NCBI RefSeq assembly: GCF_905220565.1
Contig: NC_059404.1
Location: forward strand, 4,182,472-4,246,471
DNA from: Melitaea cinxia
Taxonomy: Eukaryota > Arthropoda > Insecta > Lepidoptera > Nymphalidae
DNA length: 64,000 nucleotides
Direction of reading: 5' to 3'
The notes beneath the pieces are model-generated. The model was not told the origin of the DNA. It saw nothing but the letters and a program-made list of their open reading frames with translations, and did no database searches. Position numbers and translations under genes: made by a program. This document shows positions 49,501-59,439 of the stretch, one piece after another. Each line of letters begins with the position of its first letter. Position 1 is the first letter of the stretch.

Positions 49501-52500
49501 TTCTATTTCGGAAAGCAGTCATGTTGGATATACAAAACATTGGTTTTTTTTTTAACCGTGATATTGAATGTTATGTAAAATTTCTTATAATTGATGTCAT
49601 GGCAGTCGAAAAACCAGTGCTAAATACCATCATGACTATGTTGTGCGCATAGTTGATTAATCTCGTTGCCTTGATCTTATTGCAGACAAAATCATCGAGA
49701 CGCTTGGTGAAGGCACCTTCGGCAAGGTGGTCGAGGTGAAGGACTTGGAAATGTAAGTTGATGGTCAATTATTCCTTGTGTCAGTCAATTTGTTAACACT
49801 GATACTTTTAAATAAAAATCATTTTTAACAATTTTGTAAAAACTGAGATTTCGATTGCGATGAAAATTGATTCTGGAATAAAATCATGTTTATAATTTCT
49901 TAGTACTTTTCTACAATAGTTAAATCATTTGGAGAAGATTAAATTAAAAACTATTGTACGCTTATTTTGACATTTATTTCGAGGTAAGAAATAAGATGCA
50001 TGACATACAGACTACGTAATTAATATTTGTCTTTTAATATTAATTTAAATCTAATAAATAAATAAATGAAATGAAGAAATTCATTTAAAAGTATATCATT
50101 CTTTAAGTTTAGCTGGACAGTTGTTTGTTGATACATTAATTGTTTAGAATTTCAACTTTTAGCACTACCTTATCGATTTCTTTACCGTATTTATATTTAA
50201 TTATTTATTTTTTTAGAAAAGTTAAAAATATATCCATTGTCTGGCATCACATTCCAAATCGATTAATCTGATTCTATTTTCACATGTTTATATTAACAGT
50301 CTACCGGCCATTCAGCTTGTGTCAATAATTATTTGCTATAATTGTTTATCACTCCATGCTAAAAGTACTTATCATGTATTTTATATATTACAGGGAGCAC
50401 AGAATGGCTCTGAAGATTATTAAAAATGTTGAGAAGTACAGAGAGGCTGCAAAACTCGAAATAAATGTTTTAGAAAAGTTAGCTGACCTTGATCCTGACT
50501 GTAAAAAGTAAGTATAATTACATACTAATAAGTATAGGTACAAACCTATATCGTTCACATGTATATGTTATGTATTGATTTCGATTCAATTGTATTTGTA
50601 TCGTATTCTAAAGATATTTAATAGATATCATTAAGAAGTCGAAATGTCATTATTAAATAAGAATGGTATGTTACATTTTTTTAAATAAATCTTTAAACAA
50701 GGGGGAAGTAAATTAAAATGTAGTTCAAAGTTGATGATGACTCTGGCGTTCATTATTAGACGTGGCAAATGTAGCAATATCTGACCTTGCCCGTTTATAC
50801 GATGGCTGCCGCTGGCTGTACGCCAAGCGGCGATGTCAACCAAAACACTAAAATACCTTACTCTTCGCACCTCGTGCTCATTTCCTATGTCTGATGGGGT
50901 ACATGAATGTGCGATATTTGTGTATTTTATTTATTGAGATAATAAATATATTTCTTACTGCACTGTACTATGACATCTTGTAAACATCCCGCTTCATGGA
51001 CTGATTCCCTTTTTTTAAATAGTTCTGAAATGATGCTTAATATGACATTATGTCTCAAGTCAAGTTAATAATTTTTGTGCAATATGTTCAATTAACTAAA
51101 TAAACTCGTAATTTATAATACATTCAGCCTGTAACATCCCACTACTGGCCTTAGGCCTCTTTCTACATGTAGGAGAAGGATTGGAGCTTAATCCACCACG
51201 CTGCTCCACTGCGGAAAGGCGGATTTATTCCCTACTATGAGTAACGATCGCTGTTAGGTATTTTTGATAACAACCAGGACCGACGACTTAACGTGCTTTT
51301 TGAGGCACGGTGGGGAGACCCACAAGGACAGACATACAAACCAGAAAGGAATATTTGTACGAATACAAATATCCATCCTGACTGAGAATCGAAGCAGCAA
51401 ACTGTCCGCGTTTTAGGCGAATACTCGCACCACCACAAGAGCGGTTGTTTATAATAATCATCAATAGTCTCGTAGTTTATTAAAAGTCACGTTATAGGCA
51501 CCATTTCTGTTACTAAAAAAGATTATTATTTTATGATATAAATTTTTCTTTTTTTTTTCTTTCCAGTTTATGTGTAAAAATGTTAGACTGGTTCGAGTAC
51601 CACGGACACATGTGTATAGCATTCGAAATGCTTGGACAAAGTGTGTTTGACTTCCTGGTGAGTAAAATTGCACATGATTCAACTCGCGCTACGCAGTAAT
51701 TGACATATTATTACTGCGGAAATAACCGCGTAAAATCTATATTTCTGAAAACAAATATTAAGAATATCATACGTCTATTTCAATTTCCTGACGGTTGTTT
51801 TGTCTACAATAACAAAAATTTTAAAAATCTTATAAGTGTACTTATTTAAACTAATGTTCTGCAATATTGCATTTATTATAATTTTTTGCATTTTCGACTT
51901 TAGTTAAGTAATTTTTACAAGTCTCAACGTAATTCGAATAAAATTAAAAAAAAAATAACCATCTGTAGATTGTTTCAAACAATGGCTATAGGTAGATTAT
52001 ATAATTAAAAGACAAATTATATGGAAATATAATATATTAAATATTTACATGTTATACTGTTGACTAAACATCAATATGTATAATGTTTGTCATGTTTAAT
52101 GCAAAAAAAATTATTATTATTCAACATTACAGAAAGACAACAACTATCAGCCATATCCACTGGAGCAAGTCCGACACATCGCCTACCAGCTCATCTACAG
52201 TGTATTGTTTTTACACGAGAACAAATTAACGCACACTGACCTCAAACCCGAGAACATTCTTTTCGTTGATAGTGACTACGAGGTTGTCAGTGTTTACAAC
52301 AGTTCCAAAAAGGTTAGTACATGTTTCCGTATAATAGCTTAAACTGCTGCACTTCAACTTACAACTGAGGAATATGATATACTAAATATTTCCTCGTAAT
52401 ATGTGAATTTTCACACAATGTTTATAGCTAGAGAAAAATCTTAAGCTTCATAATTTTAAGCCTAAAAATCATTTTATGATTTTACAGACCTAAAATTTCA

Positions 52501-55500
52501 ATTATACTTCCTTTTTTTCACTGTCGTGTACCATTGGAACTGTGATATTACAATGAAAGCTTAACTACTTTTTGATTATTAATAATTTTGGATTGATAAT
52601 AAACAAGAATTAATAAACGCTTCACACTTAACGGATGGACAACAAATACCACACATTAGTTGAATGTAAAACTAAATAACAGTTATTTAAGTACTGAGAA
52701 AACAAAAAAAAAATGTACCGTTAAGTCTTGAGGTTTACAGCTGCTATGAGGTGAAAGCCTTTAAGTAGCAAGTGTATGGCATGTGCAAAGCATGCACATG
52801 TTACATAATTATACATTTTTGATTAAAACTGTCCAGTAGGACACAAGTGACTAATCTTGTTCGTTTTGCTTGTACAGTAGATTTAACTTCAATAACATTT
52901 ATTTGCGTTTTCGGAAAACCGCAATTATGTGTGCTCATTCAATTTATATCATAACAAGTATGTGGTTGTCGGAAAATATATAAATTTCCCCGATGTTGTC
53001 TAAGCTTCTTCCTTTGAGGATGTTCAATCCGGAAAATATACTTATTTATAACCGTTTGTATTGACTAAACATTTCTCGTGCTTTGTCTGTAATAAGTTTA
53101 GATACATTTCACTTTTTTTTATGATAAGAAACAACTGAACAAATTCATAGTATTATTGTTAATGTTAATTTATATTATTTATTTTTAACGATAATCTGTA
53201 TCACAGTAATTGTACAGGTGATATAAAGCTTGTGTTACATCTTGGCAGATCATTATCTATGTCAGAGAATTACTTATCAATGCCAACACATCGCAAACAC
53301 TGTGCTGTTACTCCCTCAATTAACTCATCTAATTGTAGCTGTATAAATCTTAGAAAATAACCATTTTAATGTGTACTTTAAAATGCATGTATAAGGGCAT
53401 TTTAAAGAAAATCTATAAATAATTGTATATTAATTATAAATGCCATCATCAAAACAATTATTATTTTTAAATTCAGCCTGAGAAAAAAAGGTTAATTTTT
53501 TTCATTTATTTGATTATAATCAGTTATTGATATGTTAATCGTTATTTTTAGTGACAGTTTTGTACCATTTGTTCCCGATACTTTGCCAAAACTATATTTC
53601 AATTTGTTATTCATACTCTTTGTCATTGTGCTGATACGTCGTTCATTACACCTCTAGTTATTTTCAAAAACTATATCTTTTTTCACATTTTTTTTGAGGT
53701 GTGAGCAATCTAATTTTCAAATTGTATGCCAATTTTTTTTAACTTCTTTACATTCATACCGAGGAAGATTTTGTTTGTTTTATAACTTTTGTGCCAATAA
53801 ACAGTAGGTATTATAAAAACATATAATAGATTTTATAAACATTACTCCTACCTTAAATGTTAATCAATCAAAAAGTATTAGTGCATTTAAACCCGTTATT
53901 GGTTTCCATTGGAACATTATTTACATCTATAATGTAATCTTCAGAAACATGACCTCAGGCGAGTGAAGCGAAGTGACGTGCGACTCATCGACTTCGGCAG
54001 CGCCACGTTCGACCACGAGCACCACAGCACTATCGTGTCCACCAGGCACTACAGAGCGCCCGAGGTCATATTAGGTAACTTAAAATCATTTCTATCTTGC
54101 TATTTTTTAACTAATTATTTTAATAATTGAGAAGGGCACAGCTGGATATATCTTACTTAAAATCTGGAGCCACCGCTGGAAAGTACCTCAACCTTATAGA
54201 AGATACACACAACCACATAGCAGTCACAGCTAAATATACTGCGCTCAAGAAGTGTTATGTTCCTGCGAAGAGTAAGGTGGCTAGAGCTCCTGGGGAGGGT
54301 CGGGGGTATGGTCGGCTGCGCGCTTGCAATGCTTCTAGTGTTGCAGGGGCTCAAAGGCTACAGTAACTACTTACCACCATTTTTTTTTTTTTAAATTAAC
54401 TTATATTTGAAAACTGACAAATTGACAATAGAAGAATCACCATAGTAAATGTATGGTAATGGAGTATTACCGTAGTAAACAGATGGCCACGTGTGTCCTC
54501 AGAGCTGGGCTGGTCGCAGCCGTGCGACGTGTGGTCGATCGGCTGCATCATGTTCGAGCTGCACCTCGGCATCACGCTGTTCCAGACGCACGACAACCGC
54601 GAGCACCTCGCCATGATGGAGCGCATCCTCGGGCCCGTGCCCTACAGGTACTAGCGATCGTATTTCACACCTGGCCACAACAGGAAATATCTAGCTCAAC
54701 ATCTCGAGCAGCCCGATCGGGAAAGTATCTCAATCTTACAGAAAATCAAAGCACATACACAATCATAATAAGGTGAGCAGAACACGGAAGGGTCGGGTTT
54801 AGGGTCGGCAACGCGTTTGTGTTGCCTCTGGGGTTGCAGACGTCTATAAGCTACGGTAATTGCTTACCATTAGGTCAACTATGAACTGTCACTTGTTAAC
54901 GACCTAAATTTATAATTAAAAAAAAAAAAGCAAAATTATATAAGCATTTAAAACTATTGCTAAATCATTATGGCTATGCACCACCTTCCTTGATCTCTCA
55001 CTATGTATGATCTTAACAAATAATCATTGTAAATTATTCAATTTCCTTATCGACTCAATATAAGTATTTTAAGCTATTGCTAAATGAGTATGGCAATTAT
55101 AGTACTTGACAAATATTTCGATATTAAATTTTATTTCATTAGTCTTATTACTAAATGTTTTCGGTAACTTCTTTTAATATATTTCGCACTCTTAGTACAA
55201 AGATGTAGTATAAGTGTATAGTGTATACTTATATATAATAGGAATGTAATATCACATAGCTAGGCATAGGCCTCTTCCCCCATGTACGAGAAGGATCAAA
55301 ACTTAATCCACCAGGCTGCTCCAATATGGGTTATTGGATATATTCCCTACTATGAGTAGTGATGGCTATCAGGTGTAAACTCCATTCAAAAACAAAAGTC
55401 CTATTTTGTAAACAAATATGGCGGAATGGGTAACTATAGACTACTATAGTGCTGTGATGTATGTTGATAAATGTCGATGTCGGTAAATTTACTTTTATAC

Positions 55501-58500
55501 TAGGAAATCCATATTACATTATCTATGTAATTTTTAGATACAAATAGTTTTTTGATAAACTGAACAATGTAAGACTAGTAAGTAACATTAGCAGGGTGCA
55601 GCCCGCGTGTGCGTTTCAAATTAGATTTCCGAACTACTTACTAAAGTACTTTTCGGTATTTGAGGTTACTCTGTATTGTGACAGCCTTTTCATGCATCGC
55701 CATTTCGTTCGGGTTGTAATTAATATCTAATTAAAAAACTTCTACTTAGAAAGTAATGAAAGTACAGCGAAATGTTAATCAATATTTAAAGTCTATTTGT
55801 ATTAGAGGGACATTGTCTTAGCTAGGGCTCGACACTTGTAACAACTCTTTAAAAAAAGTATTTGCTATTTGATGACACATAAAACAAAGTAATAAATTAA
55901 AAGAAACAAGAAAAAAAGAGGAAAACGCATACAGCGGCAAGATTAGAAATTTAAAAATATAAAAAAAGTTCAAGGCCAACCAGGTCTCGGCCTCAGCATT
56001 GCTTAGCAGCTAATGTTCACTGCTAAGGCCCTGTTCTTCTGTCAGAACCTGCATTGGTGACATCAGACGTCAAACGCTACAAGAGCATACTGAATGTATA
56101 AAAAAGGATATAAAATAAAAATATTAAGGAACAAAACCTATAAAAATAATAAAAATTATAATAATAATAAAGATAATAAAAACACAATCACATAGTCCCT
56201 TTCATTAAAAAATTAATTAATTTGATTCAGTTTGATTCGACTTAACGATGCTCATTTATATGTTGCTAACAATGCGAATAAATAAAAATAATAAACTGAA
56301 CAGATAAAAATAAATAAAATACTGAAATAATAACTTATACTATACTAAATAATATGCATTAAACACTAAAAGTATTTTCAAGGAGATTTAAAGCAAATAA
56401 CTGCTAAAAATATTAGTTTGACAATGAAATATACGTATAATTACAAAAATAATGTTACTTTATGTGATTACCCAGATGCTACAATCATTATCTAGTAGGC
56501 ATTGTGTGTGATTACACAGGGAATGCGAATTTTTCTTCCGATAAGGGGTTTGTTTACATAATAAGACTTTTATTTTTGGATCGCGTATACATGACTGATG
56601 ATAACAACGGGGACCGACGACTGAACGTGCTCACCGAGGCACGGTGGGGAGACCCACAAGGGCTGCACAAGCACCCAGACCACGGCAAATATCTCTGTGG
56701 CCAATACAAATGTTGGTCATGTGCAGGGATCGAACTCCCAACCGCCAGCCCAACAGTCACAAAACAGTATTGTGACCGTTGTGCCAACGTGTCGTCGTAA
56801 GATCTCATTTACATTTAAAAAATTTAATGCTATGAATTTGAAAAAATGTAATAAAAAAATCGTTTTCAGAATGGCAAGGAAAACAAGAACGAAATACTTC
56901 TACCACGGTAAATTAGACTGGGATGACAAATCGTCAGCTGGCCGATATGTCAGAGAAAACTGTAAACCACTTCTGGTAAGTAACATTTACTACATGCATC
57001 TAAAATTGTGTTATTATTATTCCATTCCGATTTTCACGATATTTCTAATTTTTTTACAAATACATAATAAACAGAAAAAGAATAAAATAATGACTATGTA
57101 TACAAAAGTGAAGCAATCTCATGATAATCAATATAATTCTCGTCTACAGAGGTACCTGCAAAGCAACAGTGAGGAACATAGGCAGTTGTTCGAACTAATC
57201 GCTCGCATGCTGGAATACGAGCCCTCACAACGGATCACGCTGAGAGAAGCTCTCAAGCACCCCTTCTTTAGCAAGCTACCACCTCACCAACGACTTGGTG
57301 AGTACTTACACACACACTATAAAACTATGTTCAATATGTGGTTGTTCTCTAAAAAGGAAATCAAAAATTATTTTATTTAACTAGGCTTCAACAGGAATTT
57401 TATATCTTCATTTTAAATATTAAAATTATATATTTTTTAAATATATGAATTACAGTTATTGGGAAATTACAATCCATTTGAAATGTTGATTCTGCAGAAA
57501 TCATCAGAATCAGCAAGAAACTGGGTTTGTTACGAAAATGTATTATTTGTATGCAAAATGTCAAAATCTAAATTTGTGAGAAGGCAACACTAAAAACTTA
57601 AAAGATATTTGCCTAAATGTTTTAAGTAATTATCACATGTTGAACATTTTTATGTAAAACTGTTACTGTAAATTACCAAATTTAATGATGAATACACTCA
57701 TTTTTTACATTTAGACGTAGTTAATTTATCAGTTTCATTTCACTGCAAAAATATATCTACAATTTCATCAAAGTAGTTTTTATTAAACAGCATTCATTCT
57801 AAGTTATTTTAAAACTTGTATAATACAAATCAATCAGAATAATAGTTATTTCACCTTAGTTAGTATCAATCATCACCCTTAAAAATAGTCATTTCTAATG
57901 CAAAATGTACATTGTAATTTGCAGAAATATTGCCAACATTCTACAAAAAATATTATTTATACAATAATTCCTAAGTACTTCAAAACTTCAAATTGCTCGA
58001 ATATCAAACAGGAATTAGGATACATGCGATTATCTCAGGTCGCGCAGGGTTGTGATACAAATTGTTTGTTATAGGATACCAGTTAACAAGGCCGTCGTTT
58101 CTTAGGTCAGGCCTGTTTTAACTTGTTAGAACGCTTCTCGCCTATTTTTCTTTCGAGAAAACACATAATGTGACATGTTGAAATTGTTCTAATTTGTTTT
58201 ACAGTGTGAATAATATCGTAATAATTTTGCTTCCGATAATTTTAGTTCATGACTACATTGTGTTTTTAAGTAAAACGCGTGATTGTTTATTTTTCTTTAT
58301 TTATTCGTTTATAATGTTTATGTTGGAATGATTCTTAAAGTTGCTAAATTGGCATGCCATTCGTCATCATTCATTTACGTTTAATCATCTTCATTAAATA
58401 CATTCATTTTTAGTAAACAGTGTTAATATTTTGTAATTGTAATTTATTACTTTCTTTTATTATCTTACTGAAGTGTAGGAGGAAATATTTTATATGTATA

Positions 58501-58804
58501 TGTTTAATTTAAACTAATTAAGAAAAACCTTTTACTACATTTAACCAATTAAATTGTAGTAAATTAAGATGCTTGTTGAATGGTTAACTTTAAGTAGTAA
58601 ATTTAAACACGACGTTCTATTTTACAATGATATCATTGGTAAGGGGTCGTGGCTGAGCTAAGTATATACTTTATAATGTGAATTAACGAGATCTCAAGTG
58701 CGATCAAGCTAATGACTTGAATTCGGCTTACAGGCAGTGACCGAGCGCGCTGCAATGGTGAGAGCTCGGGGTCGCGCGAGCGATCTCACTCGCTCAGTAG
58801 GTGA
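38625..58804 (+). CDS. Doa: Doa-type LAMMER (CDC2-like) protein kinase gene, overall span
   Basis: CLK/Doa kinases phosphorylate SR splicing factors in the nucleus; Drosophila Doa also controls alternative splicing of sex-determination and other transcripts. The common part is 377 codons plus stop (1134 nt) from exons 49107-49188, 49686-49752, 50394-50507, 51567-51657, 52133-52312, 53945-54074, 54503-54647, 56870-56975, 57150-57297 and 58734-58804. Every junction is GT-AG and in phase. Residues of the common part: GEGTFG at 35-40, Lys57, Glu72, HTDLKPEN 152-159, DFG 194-196, APE 216-218, EHLAMMER 255-262. First exons 38625, 44585 and 46778 all end in phase 0 and are mutually exclusive starts (predicted 1003, 439 and 841 residues). 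Drosophila Doa is likewise known for isoforms from alternative promoters. Confidence 0.93.
40503..41249. other. Intron; CpG-rich patch with CTCF-like motif
   Basis: Noncoding by inspection. 40980-41150 is rich in CpG and includes TAGATGGCGC at 41001-41010, which fits the YAGRKGGCGC core of CTCF sites. It could be a boundary or promoter element; this short motif alone is weak evidence. Confidence 0.35.
41250..41515 (+). mobile_element. tRNA-derived SINE, family B, copy 1
   Basis: The tRNA-like head (CCCGTTGGCGCAGTTTG...) has a near-consensus A box and a perfect B box, GGTTCGATTCC. An AT-rich body with CAGTCGGCTGTAACCTATAA and CTTTAGGAACAGACGACCG follows, with a TTTATT-rich tail. A reverse copy lies about 0.6 kb to the right. 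Confidence 0.85.
41516..42100. other. Sequence between inverted SINEs, with Helitron-like end
   Basis: AT-rich. At 41968-41996 the phrase GGTAATACCGCGGGGCCCAG followed by CTAC resembles a decayed Helitron 3' end (GC hairpin then CTAG). No gene. Confidence 0.4.
42101..42358 (-). mobile_element. tRNA-derived SINE, family B, copy 2 (reverse)
   Basis: Inverse of the copy at 41250: TGGGAATCGAACCCACAACC (B box reversed) near 42296, then the head ending GCCAACGGGTTAG. The body shares CGGTCGTCTGTTCCTAAAG. The two copies could pair in a transcript. Confidence 0.85.
42395..42687 (+). mobile_element. Non-autonomous Helitron
   Basis: The interior phrase AACTTTGTTTGTAGAGGGTA and the terminal AACGAAGTGGGCACGGGTCG then GCTAG and T (to about 42687) are typical of lepidopteran Helitrons with a short GC hairpin before the CTAG end. 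The 5' border, probably near ATATTATAAAAAGGTAAAG at about 42408, is uncertain. Confidence 0.6.
42688..44420. other. Intron or intergenic, nothing recognised
   Basis: AT-rich. A 100-codon frame at 43422-43724 has no domain and no supporting signals. Confidence 0.45.
44421..44584 (+). promoter_or_regulatory. Candidate promoter / 5'UTR of the 62-codon first exon
   Basis: Composition changes to GC-rich (CCCGCCCGCCCC near 44525) with TCAG-type initiator candidates (CTCTCAGCTA near 44473, AATCAGCC near 44510) within about 110 bases of the ATG at 44585. The exact TSS is inferred. Confidence 0.35.
44585..44770 (+). CDS. Doa: Doa alternative first coding exon 2 (62 codons)
   Basis: ATG in AAAAATGAC context opens 62 codons to AAG|GTTAGT (donor at 44771), phase 0. 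The peptide is compact and mixed in composition (FYELYKRFLKDHG..., then a hydrophobic helix-like KLLSVVAEVLFDV and a Cys pair), unlike the low-complexity long exons, so it may fold. No known domain was recognised. Splicing to 49107 would give a 439-residue kinase, close to the short Doa-type isoforms known in flies. Its link to Doa rests on phase and position. Confidence 0.6.
44771..46439. other. Intron, nothing recognised
   Basis: AT-rich noncoding sequence. A pyrimidine-rich CpG patch near 46020-46110 could be regulatory. Confidence 0.45.
46440..46777 (+). promoter_or_regulatory. Candidate promoter / 5'UTR of the 464-codon first exon
   Basis: A CpG-rich stretch at 46440-46560 is followed by an initiator-like CCCTCAGTGC (46580-46589). 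About 190 bases of AT-rich leader then lead to the ATG at 46778. The TSS is inferred. Confidence 0.35.
46778..48169 (+). CDS. Doa: Doa alternative first coding exon 3 (464 codons)
   Basis: ATG 46778 follows an AT-rich leader. The frame runs 464 codons to CCT|GTAAGC (donor at 48170), phase 0. The product is basic and Ser/Arg/Lys-rich: RRRYTRASTTSVTQLLSDGY near the start, a Lys/Glu-rich probable coiled coil around residues 195-212 (KKEKARKEKEDRDK), an acidic SSDEDDD patch around 370, and a helical ETRRKEIQSLIMKYAHLDEV segment around 390-410. Charged tails like this are usual upstream of LAMMER kinase domains. The joined isoform is about 841 residues, comparable with the large Doa forms of flies. 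Confidence 0.8.
48170..48685. other. Intron, nothing recognised
   Basis: AT-rich noncoding sequence up to a change to GC-rich composition near 48655. Confidence 0.45.
48686..48735 (+). CDS. Candidate mini first exon before the common kinase exon
   Basis: ATG 48686 opens 16 codons to AAAG|GTACGT, a good donor at 48736, phase 2, at the start of a GC-rich island. If used with the AG at 49107-49108 (not 49105-49106) it would enter the kinase frame; otherwise it would not. An overlapping GC-rich frame (open from about 48705 to 49304) is continuous with the kinase frame, so an unspliced start is also possible. Speculative. Confidence 0.25.
48904..49106 (+). promoter_or_regulatory. AG-free 3' splice region before the common kinase exon
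   Basis: No AG dinucleotide occurs from 48904 to 49104, after a possible acceptor CTCTAACAG at 48895-48903. Perfect branch-point-like CTGAC (near 48936) and CTGAT (48959-48963) lie inside it. The final acceptor CTGCAG (49101-49106) has almost no pyrimidine tract. This is the pattern of a distant branch point with an AG exclusion zone. Confidence 0.45.
49107..49188 (+). CDS. Doa: Doa common exon 1 (start of shared part)
   Basis: Encodes SSRARSSVKDDKDGHLVYW and on to GAR, the Ser/Arg-then-DDxxGHL lead-in found just before the CLK kinase domain. The start at 49107 is inferred from the acceptor CTGCAG and from the phase-0 ends of three first exons. The end is AGAT|GTTCGT, phase 1. Confidence 0.8.
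49686..49752 (+). CDS. Doa: Doa common exon 2 (glycine loop)
   Basis: Acceptor TTGCAG; reads YKIIETLGEGTFGKVVEVKD with the ATP-binding Gly loop (common residues 35-40). Donor AT|GTAAGT, phase 2. Confidence 0.95.
50394..50507 (+). CDS. Doa: Doa common exon 3 (ATP Lys, helix C)
   Basis: Acceptor ATTACAG; reads EHRMALKIIKNVEKY with the catalytic Lys57, then EAAKLEINVLEKL with the helix C Glu72. Donor AA|GTAAGT, phase 2. Confidence 0.95.
50508..51566 (-). mobile_element. Kinase intron containing SINE family A copy (51126-51446, reverse)
   Basis: Intron between common exons 3 and 4. It holds a reverse SINE of family A at 51126-51446, with the same blocks as 11489-11815 (CCACTACTGG..., CCACCACGCTGCTCCA, GTAACGATCGCTG, GAGGCACGGTGGGGAGACCC). 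A mini-ORF near 50631-50870 is not a gene. Confidence 0.75.
51567..51657 (+). CDS. Doa: Doa common exon 4 (hinge)
   Basis: Acceptor with a T-rich tract, TTTCCAG; reads LCVKMLDWFEYHGHM, CIAFEMLGQSVFDFL, the CLK hinge with its FEMLG motif. Donor CTG|GTGAGT, phase 0. Confidence 0.95.
52133..52312 (+). CDS. Doa: Doa common exon 5 (catalytic loop)
   Basis: Exactly 60 codons. Contains HTDLKPENILF, the LAMMER-type catalytic loop with catalytic Asp154, Lys156 and Asn159. Ends SSKK at donor AAG|GTTAGT, phase 0. Confidence 0.96.
52313..53944. other. Kinase intron, 1.6 kb
   Basis: AT-rich intron without recognised repeats or genes. Confidence 0.7.
53945..54074 (+). CDS. Doa: Doa common exon 6 (DFG to APE)
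   Basis: Reads KHDLRRVKRSDVRLIDFGSA with DFG 194-196, then the HHSTIVSTRHYRAPEVIL activation segment. The basic insert KHDLRRVK is usual for CLKs. Donor TTAG|GTAACT, phase 1. Confidence 0.96.
54130..54390 (-). repeat. Dispersed repeat (GTCGGCAAACAAGC family), intronic reverse copy
   Basis: Reverse-strand relative of 13752-13985: CTCCTGGGGAGGGTCGGGG, CTTGCAATGCTTCTAGTGTT, GCAGGGGCTCAAAGGCTACA and TTACCACCA. It sits in the intron between common exons 6 and 7. Confidence 0.6.
54503..54647 (+). CDS. Doa: Doa common exon 7 (LAMMER motif)
   Basis: Reads ELGWSQPCDVWSIGCIMFEL, then THDNREHLAMMERILGPVPY. EHLAMMER (255-262) is the family's signature. Unlike its AT-rich surroundings the exon is strongly GC-rich. 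Acceptor CTCAG, donor TACAG|GTACTA, phase 2. Confidence 0.97.
54670..54900 (-). repeat. Dispersed repeat (GTCGGCAAACAAGC family), second intronic reverse copy
   Basis: Contains GGGTCGGGTTTAGGGTCGGC, AACGCGTTTGTGTTGC, TCTATAAGCTACGGTAATTG and CTTACCATTAGGT, the inverse of blocks in 13752-13985. More diverged at its left end. Confidence 0.6.
55228..55380 (-). mobile_element. SINE family A, body half of an interrupted copy
   Basis: Matches the family's 3' half in reverse and stops at CTATCAGGTGT. The next family block (ATGATAACAACGGGGACCG) is found only at 56591, suggesting one SINE split by an insertion. Confidence 0.65.
55381..56590. other. Intronic sequence lying between two halves of a SINE
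   Basis: About 1.2 kb, AT-rich, with an A-rich central part. It contains CAGGTCTCGGCCTCAGCATT near 55981 and no gene. It may be a later insertion of an unrecognised element. Confidence 0.4.
56591..56800 (-). mobile_element. SINE family A, head half of an interrupted copy
   Basis: Reverse-oriented head with GAGGCACGGTGGGGAGACCC, CCAGACCACGGCAAA and B-box relic GGGATCGAACTCCC near 56727. It lies 70 bases before the acceptor of the next kinase exon; a frame running through it into that exon is accidental. Confidence 0.75.
56870..56975 (+). CDS. Doa: Doa common exon 8
   Basis: Acceptor GTTTTCAG; reads MARKTRTKYFYHGKLDWDD, SSAGRYVRENCKPLL, the CLK-specific segment after the LAMMER motif. Donor CTG|GTAAGT, phase 0. 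Confidence 0.95.
57150..57297 (+). CDS. Doa: Doa common exon 9 (end of kinase domain)
   Basis: Reads RYLQSNSEEHRQLFELIARM, LEYEPSQRITLREALKHPFF, the last helices of the kinase fold with the Arg of the RITLREAL motif. Donor CTTG|GTGAGT, phase 1. Reading through the donor gives 27 more residues before a stop, a possible but unsupported retained-intron variant. Confidence 0.96.
57298..58733. other. Last kinase intron
   Basis: 1.4 kb, AT-rich, no repeats or genes recognised. It ends in GGCTTACAG. Confidence 0.7.
58734..58804 (+). CDS. Doa: Doa terminal coding exon
   Basis: Acceptor GGCTTACAG joins G|GC to continue as GSDRARCNGESSGSRERSHS and LSR, then TGA at 58802-58804. The phase fits exactly, and an Arg/Ser tail is expected for an SR-protein kinase of this family. 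It is also strongly more GC-rich than the intron before it. Too short to be found as an open frame by length. Confidence 0.85.
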
Positions 58805-59085
58805 GAAGCGCCGCACCGGCTAAAGCCCGCTCCCCCTAGCCGACCCTGGCCCGCGGCCGCCGCGCCCGCCTTCGCCGGCCCTGGCCACCGGCCGCCCCCG
58901 GGGTCGCGCCGCCCCGGCCCGCTCCGGCCCTGTGAAAGTGTACATTGTTAATGAAGTGATAAGTGATATAATTATTTTGCGGAACGCTGTATATCTAGGT
59001 TATATTTTGTTGTGAATCGGTACTTCTCAATTTGTATTTATAAATAATAACTACTTCAAATAAAGACTGTTGGTCTGTGTAAATT
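58805..59085 (+). other. Doa 3'UTR with extreme GC block and poly(A) signal
   Basis: 58805-58935 is almost entirely G and C, in sharp contrast with the surrounding AT-rich DNA. An AT-rich part with AATAAA at 59059-59064 follows, a suitable polyadenylation signal. Confidence 0.6.
59059..59064 (+). terminator. Poly(A) signal AATAAA of Doa
   Basis: First canonical hexamer after the stop codon in a suitable context, about 255 bases downstream; a GT-rich stretch (GTTGGTCTGTGT) follows. Confidence 0.55.
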
Positions 59086-59439
59086 ATGTTTTATTTTTTG
59101 TTTATATTATTTGTAATCTATATTTTCAAACGCGGCCAAATTTCTTTGGAATAAGAATTTGCATAAATTTTGAATTAATTCTAGGTTTGGTTTTTCCACT
59201 TTGGCCTAGGCTCCAAGATCTAAACTTTTTTAATTTTTTTTTCAAAATTTAATATTTATACTTATTACAATAAAAATTAATGTTCTTAATTTGCTAGCCT
59301 CACATAAAAACAAAAATTATTTAGTTTTTAAAAACATGATTAATAAAAAAAAATATGTGCTGTTATGGGACACCAGGTAGGAACGAAGTTCTTTCGGATA
59401 GTATAGAAGCAGCACAATTTTAAAAAAAAAAATGTTTAA
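59086..59439. other. Intergenic, AT-rich
   Basis: Between the convergent Doa and Men genes; nothing recognised. Confidence 0.5.

Noticed and set aside
54453..54776. 107-codon frame overlapping the LAMMER exon in another phase
   Set aside because: Wrong frame; Arg/Ala/His-rich shadow of the GC-rich exon 54503-54647.
56504..56800. 98-codon frame upstream of common exon 8
   Set aside because: It is translation of the reverse SINE at 56591-56800.
56697..57380. One continuous 227-codon frame across common exons 8 and 9
   Set aside because: It includes SINE sequence and a 174-base intron that happens to stay open; consensus GTAAGT and CTACAG signals and family sequence show two separate exons.
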